Source: Lachnospiraceae bacterium (GTDB lineage: Bacteria > Bacillota > Clostridia > Lachnospirales > Lachnospiraceae). Taken from it: a stretch of 47,144 bases of DNA. The first letter of the stretch is position 1; each line of letters begins with the position of its first letter. Of this stretch, positions 9,059-18,572 are shown piece after piece. A model generated the notes under the pieces. That model was given only the letters and a program-made list of their open reading frames with translations, did no database searches and was not told the origin of the DNA. The stretch is from assembly GCA_017442865.1 (NCBI GenBank), contig JAFRXK010000065.1:1-47144 (forward strand), given 5' to 3'. Both the position numbers and the translations under genes were made by a program.

Positions 9059-9135
9059 CCTGTCAGAATAATCCGCCTTCGGCTTGCATTCGCTAAGTCA
9101 TAGGGTATCTTTGCTCCACTAAACTCGTGCTTCGC
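9055..9135 (-). repeat. Probable Lachnospiraceae dispersed intergenic repeat
   Basis: The minus strand of this spacer can be read as 26 codons plus TAA beginning AKHEFSGAKIPYDLAN and ending SRRRIILTG. I recall this peptide string as a spurious tail on many proteins from Agathobacter/Roseburia-type genomes, which would mean the DNA is a dispersed non-coding repeat. There is no ribosome binding site and no ATG. The right boundary may extend to about 9155. Only one copy occurs in this window, so the repeat status rests on memory. Confidence 0.5.
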
Positions 9136-9162
9136 ACTCGTTAAGGGTCGCAAAGGGCTTTC

Positions 9163-9564
9163 CTACCATACAAATGCTAATACCTCTCCGCCGACATTCT
9201 GCTTTCTTGCTTCCTTATCTGTCATAACACCAAGGTTTGTTGAAATAATAGCTATTCCAAGTCCACCGAGTACCTTTGGAATATCCTCTGTGCCTGCATA
9301 AACTCTTAAGCCCGGCTTTGAAATTCTCTTGATACCTGTGATAACCTTGTCGTTCTTATCTGCACCATACTTTAATGTAATGTGCATTGTCTTAAATGCG
9401 CCCTCATCTACAAGCTCATACTTTGTGATATAGCCCTCATCTACAAGGATGTCAGCAATTGCTATTTTCATCTTTGATGCAGGTACATCTACTGTATCAT
9501 GTTTTGCAGTATTTGCATTACGAATTCTTGTAAGCATATCTGCGATTGGATCACTCATTGTCAT
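9163..9564 (-). CDS. rpsH: 30S ribosomal protein S8
   Basis: S8 is a primary 16S rRNA binding protein and the known repressor of the spc operon in E. coli. [21 protein letters not shown] at the N-terminus and the C-terminal [27 protein letters not shown] are diagnostic. It can start at either of two ATGs two codons apart; I kept the upstream one. It has 133 residues. Confidence 0.97.
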   Translation of the reverse strand: MTMSDPIADMLTRIRNANTAKHDTVDVPASKMKIAIADILVDEGYITKYELVDEGAFKTMHITLKYGADKNDKVITGIKRISKPGLRVYAGTEDIPKVLGGLGIAIISTNLGVMTDKEARKQNVGGEVLAFVW

Positions 9565-9588
9565 TTTAAATTGCCTCCTTCCTTATTT

Positions 9589-9774
9589 TTACCAGCTAGC
9601 CTTCTTAACGCCCGGGATCTGGCCCTTATAAGCTAACTCACGGAAACAAATTCTGCAGATTCCGTACTTTCTTAAATATGCATGTGGACGACCACAAATT
9701 CTACAACGTGTATATTCTCTAGTAGAGAATTTTGCAGGACGCTGCTGCTTAATCTTCATTGAAGTCTTAGCCAT
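9589..9774 (-). CDS. rpsN: 30S ribosomal protein S14, zinc type
   Basis: This is the short 61-residue S14 with the zinc site CRIC...CRIC ([21 protein letters not shown]), as found in most Firmicutes at this locus. It lies between rplE and rpsH. Confidence 0.97.
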   Translation of the reverse strand: MAKTSMKIKQQRPAKFSTREYTRCRICGRPHAYLRKYGICRICFRELAYKGQIPGVKKASW

Positions 9775-9790
9775 GAAATTCTCCTCCTAA

Positions 9791-10330
9791 CTATTTCTGA
9801 AATGGCATATTGAATAATGTCAAAAGTTCACGAGCTTCTTCGTCTGTCTTGGCTGTAGTTACGAATATAATATCCATACCTCTTACCTTGTCAATCTTAT
9901 CGTATTCGATTTCAGGGAAAATAAGCTGCTCCTTGATACCGAGTGCATAATTTCCTCTGCCGTCAAATGCGTTTGGATTAACGCCTCTGAAGTCACGTAC
10001 ACGTGGAAGAGAGAGGTTTATAAGACGATCCATGAATTCGTACATTCTCTCGCCTCGAAGTGTAACCTTACATCCGATTGGCATGCCTTCTCTCAGCTTA
10101 AAGTTAGCGATTGATTTCTTAGCCTTTGTAATAACTGCCTTCTGTCCTGCGATTGTCTCCATATCCTTAATTGCTGAATCAAGAAGCTTTGCATTCTCCT
10201 TTGCTTCACCAACGCCCATATTGATAACAATCTTGTCCATCTTAGGCACTTCCATGATGTTCTTGTATCCGAATTTCTTAACTAATGCGTCTACAATCTC
10301 ATTTGTATACTGTTCTTTTAATCTACTCAA
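9791..10330 (-). CDS. rplE: 50S ribosomal protein L5
   Basis: L5 binds 5S rRNA and contacts P-site tRNA and S13. Motifs [56 protein letters not shown] and [15 protein letters not shown] are canonical. It has 179 residues. Confidence 0.98.
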   Translation of the reverse strand: MSRLKEQYTNEIVDALVKKFGYKNIMEVPKMDKIVINMGVGEAKENAKLLDSAIKDMETIAGQKAVITKAKKSIANFKLREGMPIGCKVTLRGERMYEFMDRLINLSLPRVRDFRGVNPNAFDGRGNYALGIKEQLIFPEIEYDKIDKVRGMDIIFVTTAKTDEEARELLTLFNMPFQK

Positions 10331-10351
10331 CTTCGCGGACCTCCTCTCTTA

Positions 10352-10684
10352 TTAGTCGATGATGTCGCCTGTGGTCTTAACCACACGCTTCTTAATCGGT
10401 TTGCCGTTCTTATCAACGCCATCAAATGTAAATCCGATTCTTGAAACCTTGCCGTTCTTATCGAGGTACATTACATTTGAAATATCGATAGGAGCTTCTG
10501 TCTTAACAATTCCGCCTTCACGGTTTGCAGCACTTGGCTTTGTGTGCTTTGTAACAACATTAACATCTTCAACAACAACCTTGCCGTTCTTGTGGTCAAC
10601 GCTGAGCACCTTGCCAACCTTATCCTTATACTTACCTGTGATAACCTTTACCTTGTCATCCTTCTTAATCTTTGATGTTGCCAT
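10352..10684 (-). CDS. rplX: 50S ribosomal protein L24
   Basis: L24 initiates 50S assembly and contains a KOW motif (KKDDKVKVITGKYKDKVGKV). I chose the ATG at 10682-10684 (MATSKIKKDD), which has GGAGG upstream. The longer frame overlaps the end of rplN and is not supported. It has 110 residues. Confidence 0.97.
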   Translation of the reverse strand: MATSKIKKDDKVKVITGKYKDKVGKVLSVDHKNGKVVVEDVNVVTKHTKPSAANREGGIVKTEAPIDISNVMYLDKNGKVSRIGFTFDGVDKNGKPIKKRVVKTTGDIID

Positions 10685-10697
10685 GCCCTGCACCTCC

Positions 10698-11066
10698 TTA
10701 TAATACTTCCGGAGCGAGGGAAACAATCTTCATATACTGCTTATCTCTCAGCTCTCTAGCTACAGGTCCAAAGATACGTGTTCCCTTTGGTGTCTTATCC
10801 TCACGAATAATAACTGCAGCATTCTCGTCAAACTTTATATAGGATCCGTCTTTACGGCTAACGCCTTTTACTGTACGAACAACAACAGCCTTAACTACAT
10901 CGCCCTTCTTAACAACGCCTCCTGGTGTTGCATCTTTAACCGAAGCTATAATGATGTCGCCGATGTTCGCATATCTTCTTGTTGAACCGCCCATAACACG
11001 AATGCAAAGAAGTTCTTTAGCACCTGTATTATCAGCGACCTTCAATCTGGTCTCCTGCTGGATCAT
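10698..11066 (-). CDS. rplN: 50S ribosomal protein L14
   Basis: L14 contacts 16S rRNA in an intersubunit bridge. The start [19 protein letters not shown] and the end [19 protein letters not shown] are diagnostic. It has 122 residues and GGAG upstream. Confidence 0.98.
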   Translation of the reverse strand: MIQQETRLKVADNTGAKELLCIRVMGGSTRRYANIGDIIIASVKDATPGGVVKKGDVVKAVVVRTVKGVSRKDGSYIKFDENAAVIIREDKTPKGTRIFGPVARELRDKQYMKIVSLAPEVL

Positions 11067-11093
11067 GATTATTCTCCTTTCAAATAACTGATA

Positions 11094-11124
11094 GACATCT
11101 TATTACGTAACAGCGTAATATGTC
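11094..11124 (-). promoter_or_regulatory. Hairpin between rpsQ and rplN
   Basis: TATTACG (11101-11107) pairs with CGTAATA (11114-11120), and GACA (11094-11097) pairs with TGTC (11121-11124), giving an 11-bp stem with a small bulge in a 68-base spacer. No T-run follows, so it is probably an mRNA processing or stabilising element. Confidence 0.45.
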
Positions 11125-11134
11125 CATACCGATA

Positions 11135-11389
11135 TTATTTTGCCTTTTCAATAATCTCAACAAGTCTCCATCTCTTATCCTTAGATAAAGGTCTTGTTTC
11201 CATTACTTTAACTGTATCGCCAATACCGCACTCGTTATTCTCATCATGTGCTTTTAACTTGTAAGTCTTCTTGACAATCTTGCCATAGAGCGGATGCTTT
11301 ACGTTGTCAACAACAGCAACAACGATTGTCTTATCCATCTTATCGCTTACAACCTTGCCTGTACGGGTTTTTCTTAAATTTCTTTCCAC
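11135..11389 (-). CDS. rpsQ: 30S ribosomal protein S17
   Basis: S17 is an OB-fold 16S rRNA binding protein. [40 protein letters not shown] and the C-terminal [18 protein letters not shown] are canonical. It has 84 residues. Confidence 0.98.
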   Translation of the reverse strand: MERNLRKTRTGKVVSDKMDKTIVVAVVDNVKHPLYGKIVKKTYKLKAHDENNECGIGDTVKVMETRPLSKDKRWRLVEIIEKAK

Positions 11390-11424
11390 AACAAATTCTC
11401 CTTTCTTGGTCTAATCTGTAGGAA

Positions 11425-11634
11425 TTACTCAGCAACTTTAGCTTTTTCAGTAATAACAGTCTGGATTCTTGCGATGTTCCTACGAACTTCCTTAATACGT
11501 CCAGTATTATCTAACTGATTTGTTGCGTTCTGAAATCTCAAATTAAAAAGTTCCTTCTTAGCAGCTACTAATTCTTCATTTAATTCTGCAGCTGATTTTG
11601 TTCTTAAATCTTCTACATACTTATTAATTTTCAC
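11425..11634 (-). CDS. rpmC: 50S ribosomal protein L29
   Basis: L29 is a small helical protein beside the exit tunnel. [20 protein letters not shown] and [20 protein letters not shown] are diagnostic. No ATG is available. I prefer the GTG at 11632-11634, which gives VKINKYV and has AAGGCGGTGAT ahead of it; another GTG lies three codons upstream at 11641-11643. The gene overlaps the end of rplP by about 11 bases, so translation is likely coupled. It has 69 residues. Confidence 0.93.
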   Translation of the reverse strand: MKINKYVEDLRTKSAAELNEELVAAKKELFNLRFQNATNQLDNTGRIKEVRRNIARIQTVITEKAKVAE

Positions 11635-12061
11635 TGTTATCACCGCCTTCTAAGTCCGCACGAGAAACAATCTTACATTTTACCGGCAACTTGTGCATAG
11701 CAAGACGTAACGCTTCTCTAGCTGTTTCCTCTGGTACACCTGCAATTTCAAATAATACGCGGCCTGGTTTAACAACTGCTACCCAATACTCAAGAGAACC
11801 CTTTCCGGAACCCATACGAGTTTCAGCAGGCTTTGCTGTAACAGGCTTATCTGGGAAGATTTTAATCCAAACCTTACCACTACGCTTCATATAACGTGTC
11901 ATAGCAACACGGGCAGCCTCTATCTGGTTTGACTTGATCCATGCAGGTTCAACTGCAACAAGTCCGTATTCACCATTGCTGATTACATTACCTCTCGTCG
12001 CTTTTCCAGCCATGGAACCACGGAACTGCTTACGACGCTTTACTCTCTTTGGCATTAACAT
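11624..12061 (-). CDS. rplP: 50S ribosomal protein L16
   Basis: L16 organises the A site of the large subunit. [21 protein letters not shown] and the central [18 protein letters not shown] are diagnostic. Two ATGs compete. The upstream one (12059-12061) forms a TAATG overlap with the rpsC stop and has GGGAG at good spacing; the second (12053-12055) gives the canonical MPKRVKRR start. It has 145 or 143 residues. Confidence 0.96.
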   Translation of the reverse strand: MLMPKRVKRRKQFRGSMAGKATRGNVISNGEYGLVAVEPAWIKSNQIEAARVAMTRYMKRSGKVWIKIFPDKPVTAKPAETRMGSGKGSLEYWVAVVKPGRVLFEIAGVPEETAREALRLAMHKLPVKCKIVSRADLEGGDNSEN

Positions 12062-12717
12062 TATTTATCTCTCCCTTCCTTAACTGCCTTTGTTGGAAGA
12101 ACTTCACCGTTGTAGACCCAAACCTTAACGCCAACCTTGCCGTAAGTTGTATCTGCCTCAGCGAAACCATAGTCAATATCAGCTCTGAGTGTCTGAAGCG
12201 GAATAGTACCTTCGCTGTAGAACTCTGTACGAGCCATATCAGCACCGCCAAGACGTCCTGAACAAGCTGTCTTAATACCAAGTGCTCCTGACTTCATTGT
12301 TCTTGACATTGTAGACTTCATAGCTCTTCTGAATGAAACACGGTTCTCAAGCTGAAGTGCAATGCTTTCTGCAACGAGCTGTGCATCCTTATCAGGTCTC
12401 TTAACTTCCTTAATGTCAACGAATAACTTCTTTTCAGTAAACTTCTGAACTTCTGCCTTTAACTTCTCGATCTCAGCGCCGCCCTTACCGATTACGATAC
12501 CAGGCTTTGCTGTATGAATAATAACCTTAACGCGATCCGATGCTCTCTCAATCTCAATCTTTGAGATACCGGCGCTGTATAACTTCTTCTTCAGGTAGGT
12601 TCTGATTTCGTAGTCTTCAACAAGATTGTCAGCAAAATCAGATTCAGCATACCATCTAGAGTCCCAATCTTTAATAACTCCTACTCTTAAGCCATGAGGA
12701 TTAACTTTCTGTCCCAT
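12061..12717 (-). CDS. rpsC: 30S ribosomal protein S3
   Basis: S3 lies at the mRNA entry channel. [20 protein letters not shown] at the N-terminus and a KH domain with the GXXG loop ([15 protein letters not shown], about residues 73-87) are clear. It has 218 residues and ends in a TAATG overlap with rplP. Confidence 0.98.
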   Translation of the reverse strand: MGQKVNPHGLRVGVIKDWDSRWYAESDFADNLVEDYEIRTYLKKKLYSAGISKIEIERASDRVKVIIHTAKPGIVIGKGGAEIEKLKAEVQKFTEKKLFVDIKEVKRPDKDAQLVAESIALQLENRVSFRRAMKSTMSRTMKSGALGIKTACSGRLGGADMARTEFYSEGTIPLQTLRADIDYGFAEADTTYGKVGVKVWVYNGEVLPTKAVKEGRDK

Positions 12718-12728
12718 GCCTGACCTCC

Positions 12729-13115
12729 TTATCTTTCATTAAGCACAATTGTTATATGGCTTAATCTCTTCTCGATTCTGTAAGCTCTACCCTGTGCTCT
12801 CGGTTTTACTCTCTTCATCGTAGGTCCTTTATTTGCATAACATTCCTCGACGTAGAGCTTTGCTCTATCCATACCATTGTTATTCTCAGCGTTTGCAATT
12901 GCTGATTCAAGTAACTTCTTTATTAAAGTAGAAGCATATCTTGGGCTGTATGATACAATACCAAGTGCTGTCTCAACATCCTTGCCCCTGATTGCATCTA
13001 AAACAAAGCACGCTTTTCTTACAGATACTCTTGCATATGATAACTTTGCTGATGGTCTTGTATCCTTATTAGCGTTTCTTTCTCTCTTTATCTGGGATCT
13101 ATGTCCTTTTGCCAT
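12729..13115 (-). CDS. rplV: 50S ribosomal protein L22
   Basis: L22 lines the nascent-chain tunnel. Starting at the ATG at 13113-13115 gives [14 protein letters not shown] with GGAGG upstream. [20 protein letters not shown] and the C-terminal [20 protein letters not shown] are canonical. It has 128 residues. Confidence 0.97.
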   Translation of the reverse strand: MAKGHRSQIKRERNANKDTRPSAKLSYARVSVRKACFVLDAIRGKDVETALGIVSYSPRYASTLIKKLLESAIANAENNNGMDRAKLYVEECYANKGPTMKRVKPRAQGRAYRIEKRLSHITIVLNER

Positions 13116-13139
13116 GAATAGCAACCTCCTTTCATAACA

Positions 13140-13418
13140 TTAACGTCTTGATTTCTTTTCGTCTTTTCCATGACCTCTGTAGGTTCTGGTAGCTACAAAT
13201 TCTCCAAGCTTATGTCCAACCATATCCTCTGTTACATAAACCGGAACATGCTTTCTACCGTCATGGACTGCAATTGTATGTCCAATCATCTGAGGGAAAA
13301 TTGTAGAACGACGTGACCAGGTCTTAATAACCTGCTTCTGTCCGGATGCATTCATAGCGTCAATCTTCTTTAACAGATGCTCATCTGCAAATGGTCCTTT
13401 TTTAAGTGAACGAGCCAT
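13140..13418 (-). CDS. rpsS: 30S ribosomal protein S19
   Basis: S19 lies in the 30S head with S13. [40 protein letters not shown] and [18 protein letters not shown] are diagnostic. It has 92 residues. Confidence 0.98.
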   Translation of the reverse strand: MARSLKKGPFADEHLLKKIDAMNASGQKQVIKTWSRRSTIFPQMIGHTIAVHDGRKHVPVYVTEDMVGHKLGEFVATRTYRGHGKDEKKSRR

Positions 13419-13464
13419 AGTTACCTCCTTATTAAACTAACTGTTTGTCAACTGGTGGTGCAAA

Positions 13465-14301
13465 TTACTTGCCGCCGTTTCTTCTTCTTACAATCAACTT
13501 GTTAGACTGCTTATTCTTCTTCCTTGTCTTAAGTCCGAGTGCAGGCTTGCCCCAAGGTGTAGATGGACCTGGACGTCCGATAGGTGTTCTACCTTCACCA
13601 CCACCATGTGGATGGTCGTTAGGGTTCATAACAGAACCACGAACTGTAGGTCTGATACCCATGTGACGCTTACGTCCTGCCTTACCGATATTGATAAGTG
13701 CATGCTCTCCGTTGCCAACTACTCCGATAGTAGCTCTACAGTTAATTGGTACCATTCTCATCTCACCTGATGGAAGACGAAGTGTTGCATACTTACCTTC
13801 CTTAGCCATCAACTGAGCACTTGTTCCGGCTGAACGAACAAGCTGTCCGCCTCTTCCGGCATATAACTCAATATTATGAATCTGAGAACCGATTGGAATA
13901 TTCTTAAGCGGGAGGCAGTTACCGATTCTTGTTTCTGCGTTCTCGCCGCTCATAACCTTCATGCCATCCTTTAATCCTTCCGGAGCAAGAATGTATGCTT
14001 TCTGTCCATCTGCATAGCAGATTAATGCGATGTTTGCGCTTCTGTTTGGATCGTACTCGATACCGATAACAGTTGCAGGAATTCCATCCTTAGTTCTCTT
14101 AAAATCAATAATTCTATACTTTCTCTTTGCGCCGCCTCCGCGGTGTCTTACAGTGATTTTACCCTGATTATTACGGCCGGCATTCTTTGAAAGCGGTGCT
14201 AAAAGTGATCTCTCAGGTGACTTCTTTGTAATCTCTGAAAAATCAGAACCGGTCATATTTCTTCTAGAAGGTGTATATGGGCGGTATGTTTTAATTCCCA
14301 T
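13465..14301 (-). CDS. rplB: 50S ribosomal protein L2
   Basis: L2 is required for subunit association and peptidyl-transferase activity. [20 protein letters not shown] starts at the ATG at 14299-14301. The conserved C-terminal [20 protein letters not shown] region, with the essential His, is intact. It has 278 residues. Confidence 0.98.
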   Translation of the reverse strand: MGIKTYRPYTPSRRNMTGSDFSEITKKSPERSLLAPLSKNAGRNNQGKITVRHRGGGAKRKYRIIDFKRTKDGIPATVIGIEYDPNRSANIALICYADGQKAYILAPEGLKDGMKVMSGENAETRIGNCLPLKNIPIGSQIHNIELYAGRGGQLVRSAGTSAQLMAKEGKYATLRLPSGEMRMVPINCRATIGVVGNGEHALINIGKAGRKRHMGIRPTVRGSVMNPNDHPHGGGEGRTPIGRPGPSTPWGKPALGLKTRKKNKQSNKLIVRRRNGGK

Positions 14302-14396
14302 TATTTTCACTCCTTTCAATTTCTAAGTGCCTTGCGCACCTCATTTGTTCACGACATATTGTTCTCGCCGTATAATTTAATGCGTCTTCTCTAATT

Positions 14397-14696
14397 TTAC
14401 AGTCCTGAGAAGATCTCTATCTCCTTGCTGTCCTCTGTAAGCTTTACGATTGCCTTCTTCTTTGCAGCAGTCTTGCCTACTGTCATTCCACGGCGGCGCT
14501 TCTTGCCTTCGCAGTTCATTGTGTTAACTGAAGCAACCTTTGTGCCCGGGAACATCTTCTCAACAGCTTCCTTAATCATAGTCTTATTGGCTTCTGTGTG
14601 TACAAGGAATGTGTACTTCTTCTCAGCCATAAGATTCATTGACTTTTCAGTAATCACTGGAGCCAGGATTACGTCATAATACTTAATATCAGCCAT
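14397..14696 (-). CDS. rplW: 50S ribosomal protein L23
   Basis: L23 sits at the tunnel exit and docks trigger factor and [23 protein letters not shown] and a basic [20 protein letters not shown] loop are diagnostic. It has 99 residues. Its start forms a TAATG overlap with the rplD stop. Confidence 0.98.
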   Translation of the reverse strand: MADIKYYDVILAPVITEKSMNLMAEKKYTFLVHTEANKTMIKEAVEKMFPGTKVASVNTMNCEGKKRRRGMTVGKTAAKKKAIVKLTEDSKEIEIFSGL

Positions 14697-15316
14697 TATG
14701 CGTACACCTCCTCAATTTTCTCTATTGCAGCCTTGCTTGCTACAACTGTGTTGTACTTGAGAATATCATATACATTGATTGTGTTTGTTAATGCTGTCTT
14801 AACATCCGGAATATTTCTTGCAGATAAGATTACGTTGTCATCCTTCTCGGCAAGAACAACCAGTGCCTTTGATACCTCTAAGTTCTTTAACATTGAAACA
14901 ATAGCCTTTGTCTTAATCTCGTTAACCTTGATATCATCTACAACGATAAGCTTGTTATCAGCAACTCTTGATGTAAGAGCTGACTTAAGAGCAAGTCTCT
15001 TCTCTTTCTTGTTGAGTGTGATTGTATAGTCTCTTGGCTTAACTGCAAATACCATACCACCACCGGTCCACTGTGGAGCTCTAATTGAACCCTGTCTTGC
15101 ATGACCTGTTCCCTTCTGTCTCCAAGGCTTCTTTCCGCCGCCGCTGACCTCTGAACGGGTCTTAGCGCTCTGTGTACCCTGTCTCTTGTTTGCGAGCTGT
15201 GCAACTACTGCCTGATGTACAAGATGCTCATTGACTTCAACACCGAATACAGCATCATCAAGCTCCATATTGCCAACTACCTGACCTTCCATATTGTAAA
15301 CAGATACGTTTGCCAT
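14696..15316 (-). CDS. rplD: 50S ribosomal protein L4
   Basis: L4 lines the exit tunnel and in E. coli represses the S10 operon through its mRNA leader. The long tunnel loop ([20 protein letters not shown]) and [19 protein letters not shown] are clear. It has 206 residues. A structured leader in front of rpsJ makes the same feedback plausible here. Confidence 0.98.
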   Translation of the reverse strand: MANVSVYNMEGQVVGNMELDDAVFGVEVNEHLVHQAVVAQLANKRQGTQSAKTRSEVSGGGKKPWRQKGTGHARQGSIRAPQWTGGGMVFAVKPRDYTITLNKKEKRLALKSALTSRVADNKLIVVDDIKVNEIKTKAIVSMLKNLEVSKALVVLAEKDDNVILSARNIPDVKTALTNTINVYDILKYNTVVASKAAIEKIEEVYA

Positions 15317-15342
15317 CTGTGTGTCCTCCTTTCCGGTAAAAA

Positions 15343-15981
15343 CTATTTAGCAATAGTCTTTACAGTTTCTTTTAATGTTACTAAAGACTTCTTAGGTCCC
15401 GGAACTCCGCCCTTTACAAGGATTACGTTGTTCTCGGCATCAACACGTACAATTTCAAGATTCTGAACTGTTACCTTAACGCCGCCCATCTGACCAGGCA
15501 TTCCCTTACCCTTGAATACCTTACTTGGGTCAGAACATGCACCGTTTGAACCCTGATGACGATGGAACTTAGAACCATGAGCCATAGGTCCTCTATGCTG
15601 TCCGTGTCTCTTGATAGCACCCTGGAAGCCCTTGCCCTTTGAAATAGCAGTTGCATCAACCTTATCGCCTGTTGCGAAGATATCTGCCTTGATTTCATCG
15701 GCTAAGTTATACTCAGATGCGTTCTCAAACTTAAACTCTCTTACATATCTCTTATAAGATACTCCGGCCTTCTTGAAATGGCCCTGTAATGGCTTTGTAA
15801 CTAACTTTTCTTTCTTGTCAACAAAACCAACCTGTACTGCGCTGTAGCCGTCATTTTCCTCTGTCTTAACCTGTGTTACAACACAAGGTCCGGCCTGAAG
15901 TACAGTTACCGGAACAAGCACGCCGTCTTCTGTGAAGATCTGTGTCATTCCGACCTTTGTAGCTAAAATCGCTTTCTTCAT
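15343..15981 (-). CDS. rplC: 50S ribosomal protein L3
   Basis: L3 is an early-assembly protein reaching the peptidyl-transferase centre. [40 protein letters not shown] and the W-loop region [20 protein letters not shown] are diagnostic. It has 212 residues. Confidence 0.98.
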   Translation of the reverse strand: MKKAILATKVGMTQIFTEDGVLVPVTVLQAGPCVVTQVKTEENDGYSAVQVGFVDKKEKLVTKPLQGHFKKAGVSYKRYVREFKFENASEYNLADEIKADIFATGDKVDATAISKGKGFQGAIKRHGQHRGPMAHGSKFHRHQGSNGACSDPSKVFKGKGMPGQMGGVKVTVQNLEIVRVDAENNVILVKGGVPGPKKSLVTLKETVKTIAK

Positions 15982-16031
15982 GTTTTACCTCCTGTTAATC
16001 TACAGCGGATCACCTTGCGGCAATCATCCTA

Positions 16032-16078
16032 GATATGCATTGGGTATCTATATATATCCTTCAATGCACAAGGATTTT
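16032..16078 (-). promoter_or_regulatory. Hairpin between rpsJ and rplC
   Basis: In this 122-base spacer TGCATTG and CAATGCA form a 7-bp inverted repeat flanked by outer ATCCT/AGGAT pairs. On the minus strand no T-run follows. It may be an RNA stability or processing element. Confidence 0.4.
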
Positions 16079-16103
16079 TTCACCAAATTCTTTGAAGCAA
16101 TAA

Positions 16104-16421
16104 TTATTTCTGCTTCATCTTGATATCGATGTACACACCTGCCGGCATCTCCAGTCTTGATAATGCATCAACAGTCTTCTGTGTTGGTGTAGTGATATCA
16201 ATAAGTCTCTTATGAGTTCTCTGCTCAAACTGCTCTCTTGAATCCTTGTACTTGTGAACAGCTCTAAGAATTGTAACAACTTCCTTCTTTGTTGGAAGAG
16301 GTACCGGACCACTTACCTGCGCTCCGTTCTTTTTCACAGTTTCAATGATTTTTGCAGCAGACTGATCAACTAACTGATGATCGTAAGCCTTTAATGTGAT
16401 TCTCATTACTTGACTTGCCAT
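16104..16421 (-). CDS. rpsJ: 30S ribosomal protein S10
   Basis: S10 is a 30S head protein that also serves in transcription antitermination as NusE. The start at 16419-16421 ([20 protein letters not shown]) has GGAGGCGAC upstream. The long frame further upstream lies in the leader and is not coding. [20 protein letters not shown] and the C-terminal [15 protein letters not shown] are canonical. It has 105 residues and is the first gene of the super-operon. Confidence 0.98.
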   Translation of the reverse strand: MASQVMRITLKAYDHQLVDQSAAKIIETVKKNGAQVSGPVPLPTKKEVVTILRAVHKYKDSREQFEQRTHKRLIDITTPTQKTVDALSRLEMPAGVYIDIKMKQK

Positions 16422-16429
16422 AAAAAAAG

Positions 16430-16652
16430 TCGCCTCCTTTTCGCACTTTTGTTCGTAAGTACGACAAGCGGTGACTGTACACACTGCCGGGTGTTTCGTG
16501 AGATTTCACACACCGGCTCTGCTTTTAAAAAGCAGTTATTATGCTATCGGTACAGTGACTTGTCGCCAGTTTCCTAACTTGACATTCGCTCCACGGAAAA
16601 CCTGCCATTCTCAGGCAGCAACCTCACGCTTCATAGCTATCATGCCACAGCA
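16430..16652 (-). ncRNA. Structured 5' leader of the S10 operon
   Basis: About 230 bases separate the predicted transcription start from rpsJ. On the minus strand CGACAAG and ACTGTAC pair with GTACAGT and CTTGTCG, closing a multibranch structure. It encloses a hairpin CTGCTTTTTAAAAGCAG and a second hairpin CCGGTGT-GTGA...TCAC-ACACCCGG. A further stem (TGCCTGAGAATGGCA) lies nearer the 5' end. This architecture fits a ribosomal-protein autoregulatory leader, by analogy with L4 control of S10 operons. Ligand identity is inference. Confidence 0.65.
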
Positions 16653-16658
16653 CGTTAA

Positions 16659-16687
16659 ATAATAGCATATCTAAAATCAAAAATCAA
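16659..16687 (-). promoter_or_regulatory. Promoter of the S10-spc-alpha super-operon
   Basis: On the minus strand TTGATT (16682-16687) and TATTAT (16659-16664) are separated by exactly 17 bp, in an AT-rich context. This is a good sigma-A promoter placing the transcript start near 16652. Confidence 0.75.
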
Positions 16688-16741
16688 TAGTATTTTCGCA
16701 ACTTTTTTATATTTTTTTAATATATAAACTGACTTACTCTG

Positions 16742-17524
16742 TTACGCCCTCAGAACAATATCATCCAGCTCCTTTATCTTATATCCCACATCCTCCGGAC
16801 AATGTGCATCTGATGAAGTAACTATTCTGACATTGTGTTTCTTCAGTATCCTTATCAGCTCCGGGCTCATTCCAAGCGAGGCTGTATTTGAACATCTGCG
16901 CTCTACGCCGCTGTTTTGGTCGGCATACATATCGCTGTTCGAGAGCTCCTTTGCAAGCCTATCATAATAATCCGTGAGTGAATATGATGGTGTATGTCCA
17001 AAAAGTTTAATTGAGTCAGGATGACCTATTCCATCAAATATATGACTTTTTGCAAGTGAAATTGAATCCTCAAAATATTTATCATATATCTCATCAACAT
17101 CAATTCCTTCCCAGAGCTTCGCCTTGTGATCAAAAGCAAAGTTCCCAACGAAGTGAATGCTGCCCAGCAGAAAATCAAACTCCTTATCCTTTGTCAATTT
17201 TACAATCAAATCTTCATAGCCTTTAAAATAGCATATTTCAAGCCCGAACTTTATTTTAACCGGGAAATTCTTCTCTCTAATCCTATTTATAAGTTCAAGA
17301 TATTTATCGTAACTTTTCATACATGCTTTTCTATGAAACCAGTCATTAACAAACTCACTGTGCGCACACACCGAATCATACATCGGCGCAAATTCTTTAA
17401 ACATATAATTATGCTCAAGTAACCAGATTTCATCAAGCTGCATTTCAACCGCTCTGTTCACAAACTGCTGTATCCATTCCAGAGTATAGTCGCCGTATTC
17501 AATATGAATATGTCCGTCTATCAT
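16742..17524 (-). CDS. PHP-domain phosphatase, histidinol-phosphatase-like
   Basis: This 260-residue cytoplasmic metallophosphoesterase has all the PHP motifs: the N-terminal DGHIHIEYG, EHNYMF, GLEICYF, LLGSIHF, DGIGHPDSIKLFG and the C-terminal SSDAH. These supply the His/Asp/Glu ligands of a trinuclear metal centre. The closest functional family I recognise is the HisK-type histidinol phosphatase. No other his genes are nearby, so the substrate is uncertain. The start is the ATG at 17522-17524, with GGGGA about eight bases upstream. It lies directly upstream of, and in the same direction as, the ribosomal operon. Confidence 0.8.
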   Translation of the reverse strand: MIDGHIHIEYGDYTLEWIQQFVNRAVEMQLDEIWLLEHNYMFKEFAPMYDSVCAHSEFVNDWFHRKACMKSYDKYLELINRIREKNFPVKIKFGLEICYFKGYEDLIVKLTKDKEFDFLLGSIHFVGNFAFDHKAKLWEGIDVDEIYDKYFEDSISLAKSHIFDGIGHPDSIKLFGHTPSYSLTDYYDRLAKELSNSDMYADQNSGVERRCSNTASLGMSPELIRILKKHNVRIVTSSDAHCPEDVGYKIKELDDIVLRA

Positions 17525-17555
17525 GTCATTTTCCCCTTTTGTCCGCATAGGTTTG

Positions 17556-17690
17556 TCATTCTTCTCTGACGAATACTCTCTTTAACTCAGTCGCATCATT
17601 GATATCACTATACTGATATTCCCTAATTGCTCCGGCACCTGCTGCCTTTCCATCAACGTATACAACTATAGCCTCATTAATCTCATCAAG
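17556..17690 (-). pseudogene. Fragment of a GNAT acetyltransferase
   Basis: The minus strand between the PHP gene and the next hypothetical reads, without any start codon, [20 protein letters not shown] and then [12 protein letters not shown] before a TGA at 17556-17558. This is the central strand pair of a GNAT protein of the type VVVAYVDGKPVGCGAIKEY...EIKRMFV. Both the N-terminal third and the acetyl-CoA-binding half are missing. It is a decayed remnant. Confidence 0.7.
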
Positions 17691-18096
17691 CCTTCTTCAA
17701 TGCATCATATGTTTCCGAAAGCCACTCATTATAGTGATCATAAGCAGGCTCGGCCCACCAGTCCAAAAGCTTGTTTAAAGTCCCGATGTCCTCTTCCACG
17801 CTGGTGCACTTGTACTGTTCCGGATTGCGGTTGACCGTCACGATATGATTACCATCTTCTTTAAATTCAATCCGGTAAATACAGTAACCTGTCCAGTTGC
17901 GATGTGCCCAAAGAGTTGATTCCTCCATATACCAGAACCACTTATCCTCCATAGCCTGTGGAATATTGCCGCAACGGAGTGCATCCATTTCTTCATCACT
18001 AAAAGACCTGTTAAGCACGAAAGTCTCATGCTGCTTTGGCATCGGCTCCGTTTTCCAGTCACCACGATGGGCAACTCTTTTATTATCTTCCGTCAT
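17686..18096 (-). CDS. Conserved hypothetical protein, Trp-rich
   Basis: This 136-residue soluble protein has no signal peptide or membrane segment. It is rich in Trp, His and acidic residues ([42 protein letters not shown]). The pattern suggests a compact alpha/beta domain; I do not recognise a characterised family. I chose the ATG at 18094-18096 because GGAGAG lies immediately upstream; a frame six codons longer is possible. Its 3' end abuts the GNAT fragment, so the original downstream gene has been lost. Confidence 0.75.
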   Translation of the reverse strand: MTEDNKRVAHRGDWKTEPMPKQHETFVLNRSFSDEEMDALRCGNIPQAMEDKWFWYMEESTLWAHRNWTGYCIYRIEFKEDGNHIVTVNRNPEQYKCTSVEEDIGTLNKLLDWWAEPAYDHYNEWLSETYDALKKA

Positions 18097-18123
18097 ATCT
18101 CTCTCCATTTTCAATTTCGATTA

Positions 18124-18462
18124 TCAACCTTTCACATAAATCTCAAACACATTATTTTCTGTGCAGACAGACGCTTCAATTATTTTTTGAAAATCAACAG
18201 GTAATACTTTGCCTATTTGTTCAAAAAGAAATGTTTGATAGCACTTATGTTCAGACATAATAAATATAACATCACTATCTCCGACCTCTATTGCAAGCCC
18301 CATATCATCATAAAACGGCCCCATATCTGTTGTTAGTAATAATATTCTTTCTACTGTCGACAAACCAAAAGCATATTCTTTTGAATCGGCAACTATATAG
18401 ATTGTATTATTCTCTAAATATAATGAATCTGATGGCGTTTCAACTCTAATCTTATTTCTCAT
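18124..18462 (-). CDS. Hypothetical protein
   Basis: This 112-residue soluble protein starts at MRNKIRVETPSDSLYLENNT. AAAGG lies seven bases before the ATG at 18460-18462; the longer frame upstream includes an unlikely Cys/Lys-rich lead. The sequence looks like a mixed beta protein (YLENNTIYIVADSKEYAFGL, DVIFIMSEHKCYQTFLFEQI) with no motif I can name. It may be a small immunity-like or regulatory protein, but that is a guess. Confidence 0.65.
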   Translation of the reverse strand: MRNKIRVETPSDSLYLENNTIYIVADSKEYAFGLSTVERILLLTTDMGPFYDDMGLAIEVGDSDVIFIMSEHKCYQTFLFEQIGKVLPVDFQKIIEASVCTENNVFEIYVKG

Positions 18463-18572
18463 ATATACCTTTCTATCAAAAAACTTCGAACGCTTATATT
18501 TCACCTTTTCTCTGCAAGCACAATCTTTACCTTGCGAAAGATAATTCACTTAATAATCAATTTATAGACTAC

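Noticed and set aside
200..16421. Plus-strand open frames of 60-180 codons across the ribosomal operon
   Set aside because: They are antisense shadows of well-supported genes, lack ribosome binding sites and have no recognisable domains.
16422..16484. N-terminal extension of S10
   Set aside because: It lies in the structured leader. The canonical [15 protein letters not shown] start has a strong GGAGG.
18462..18549. Longer start for the hypothetical protein at 18124-18462
   Set aside because: The added Cys/Lys-rich stretch lacks a ribosome binding site, whereas AAAGG precedes the internal ATG.
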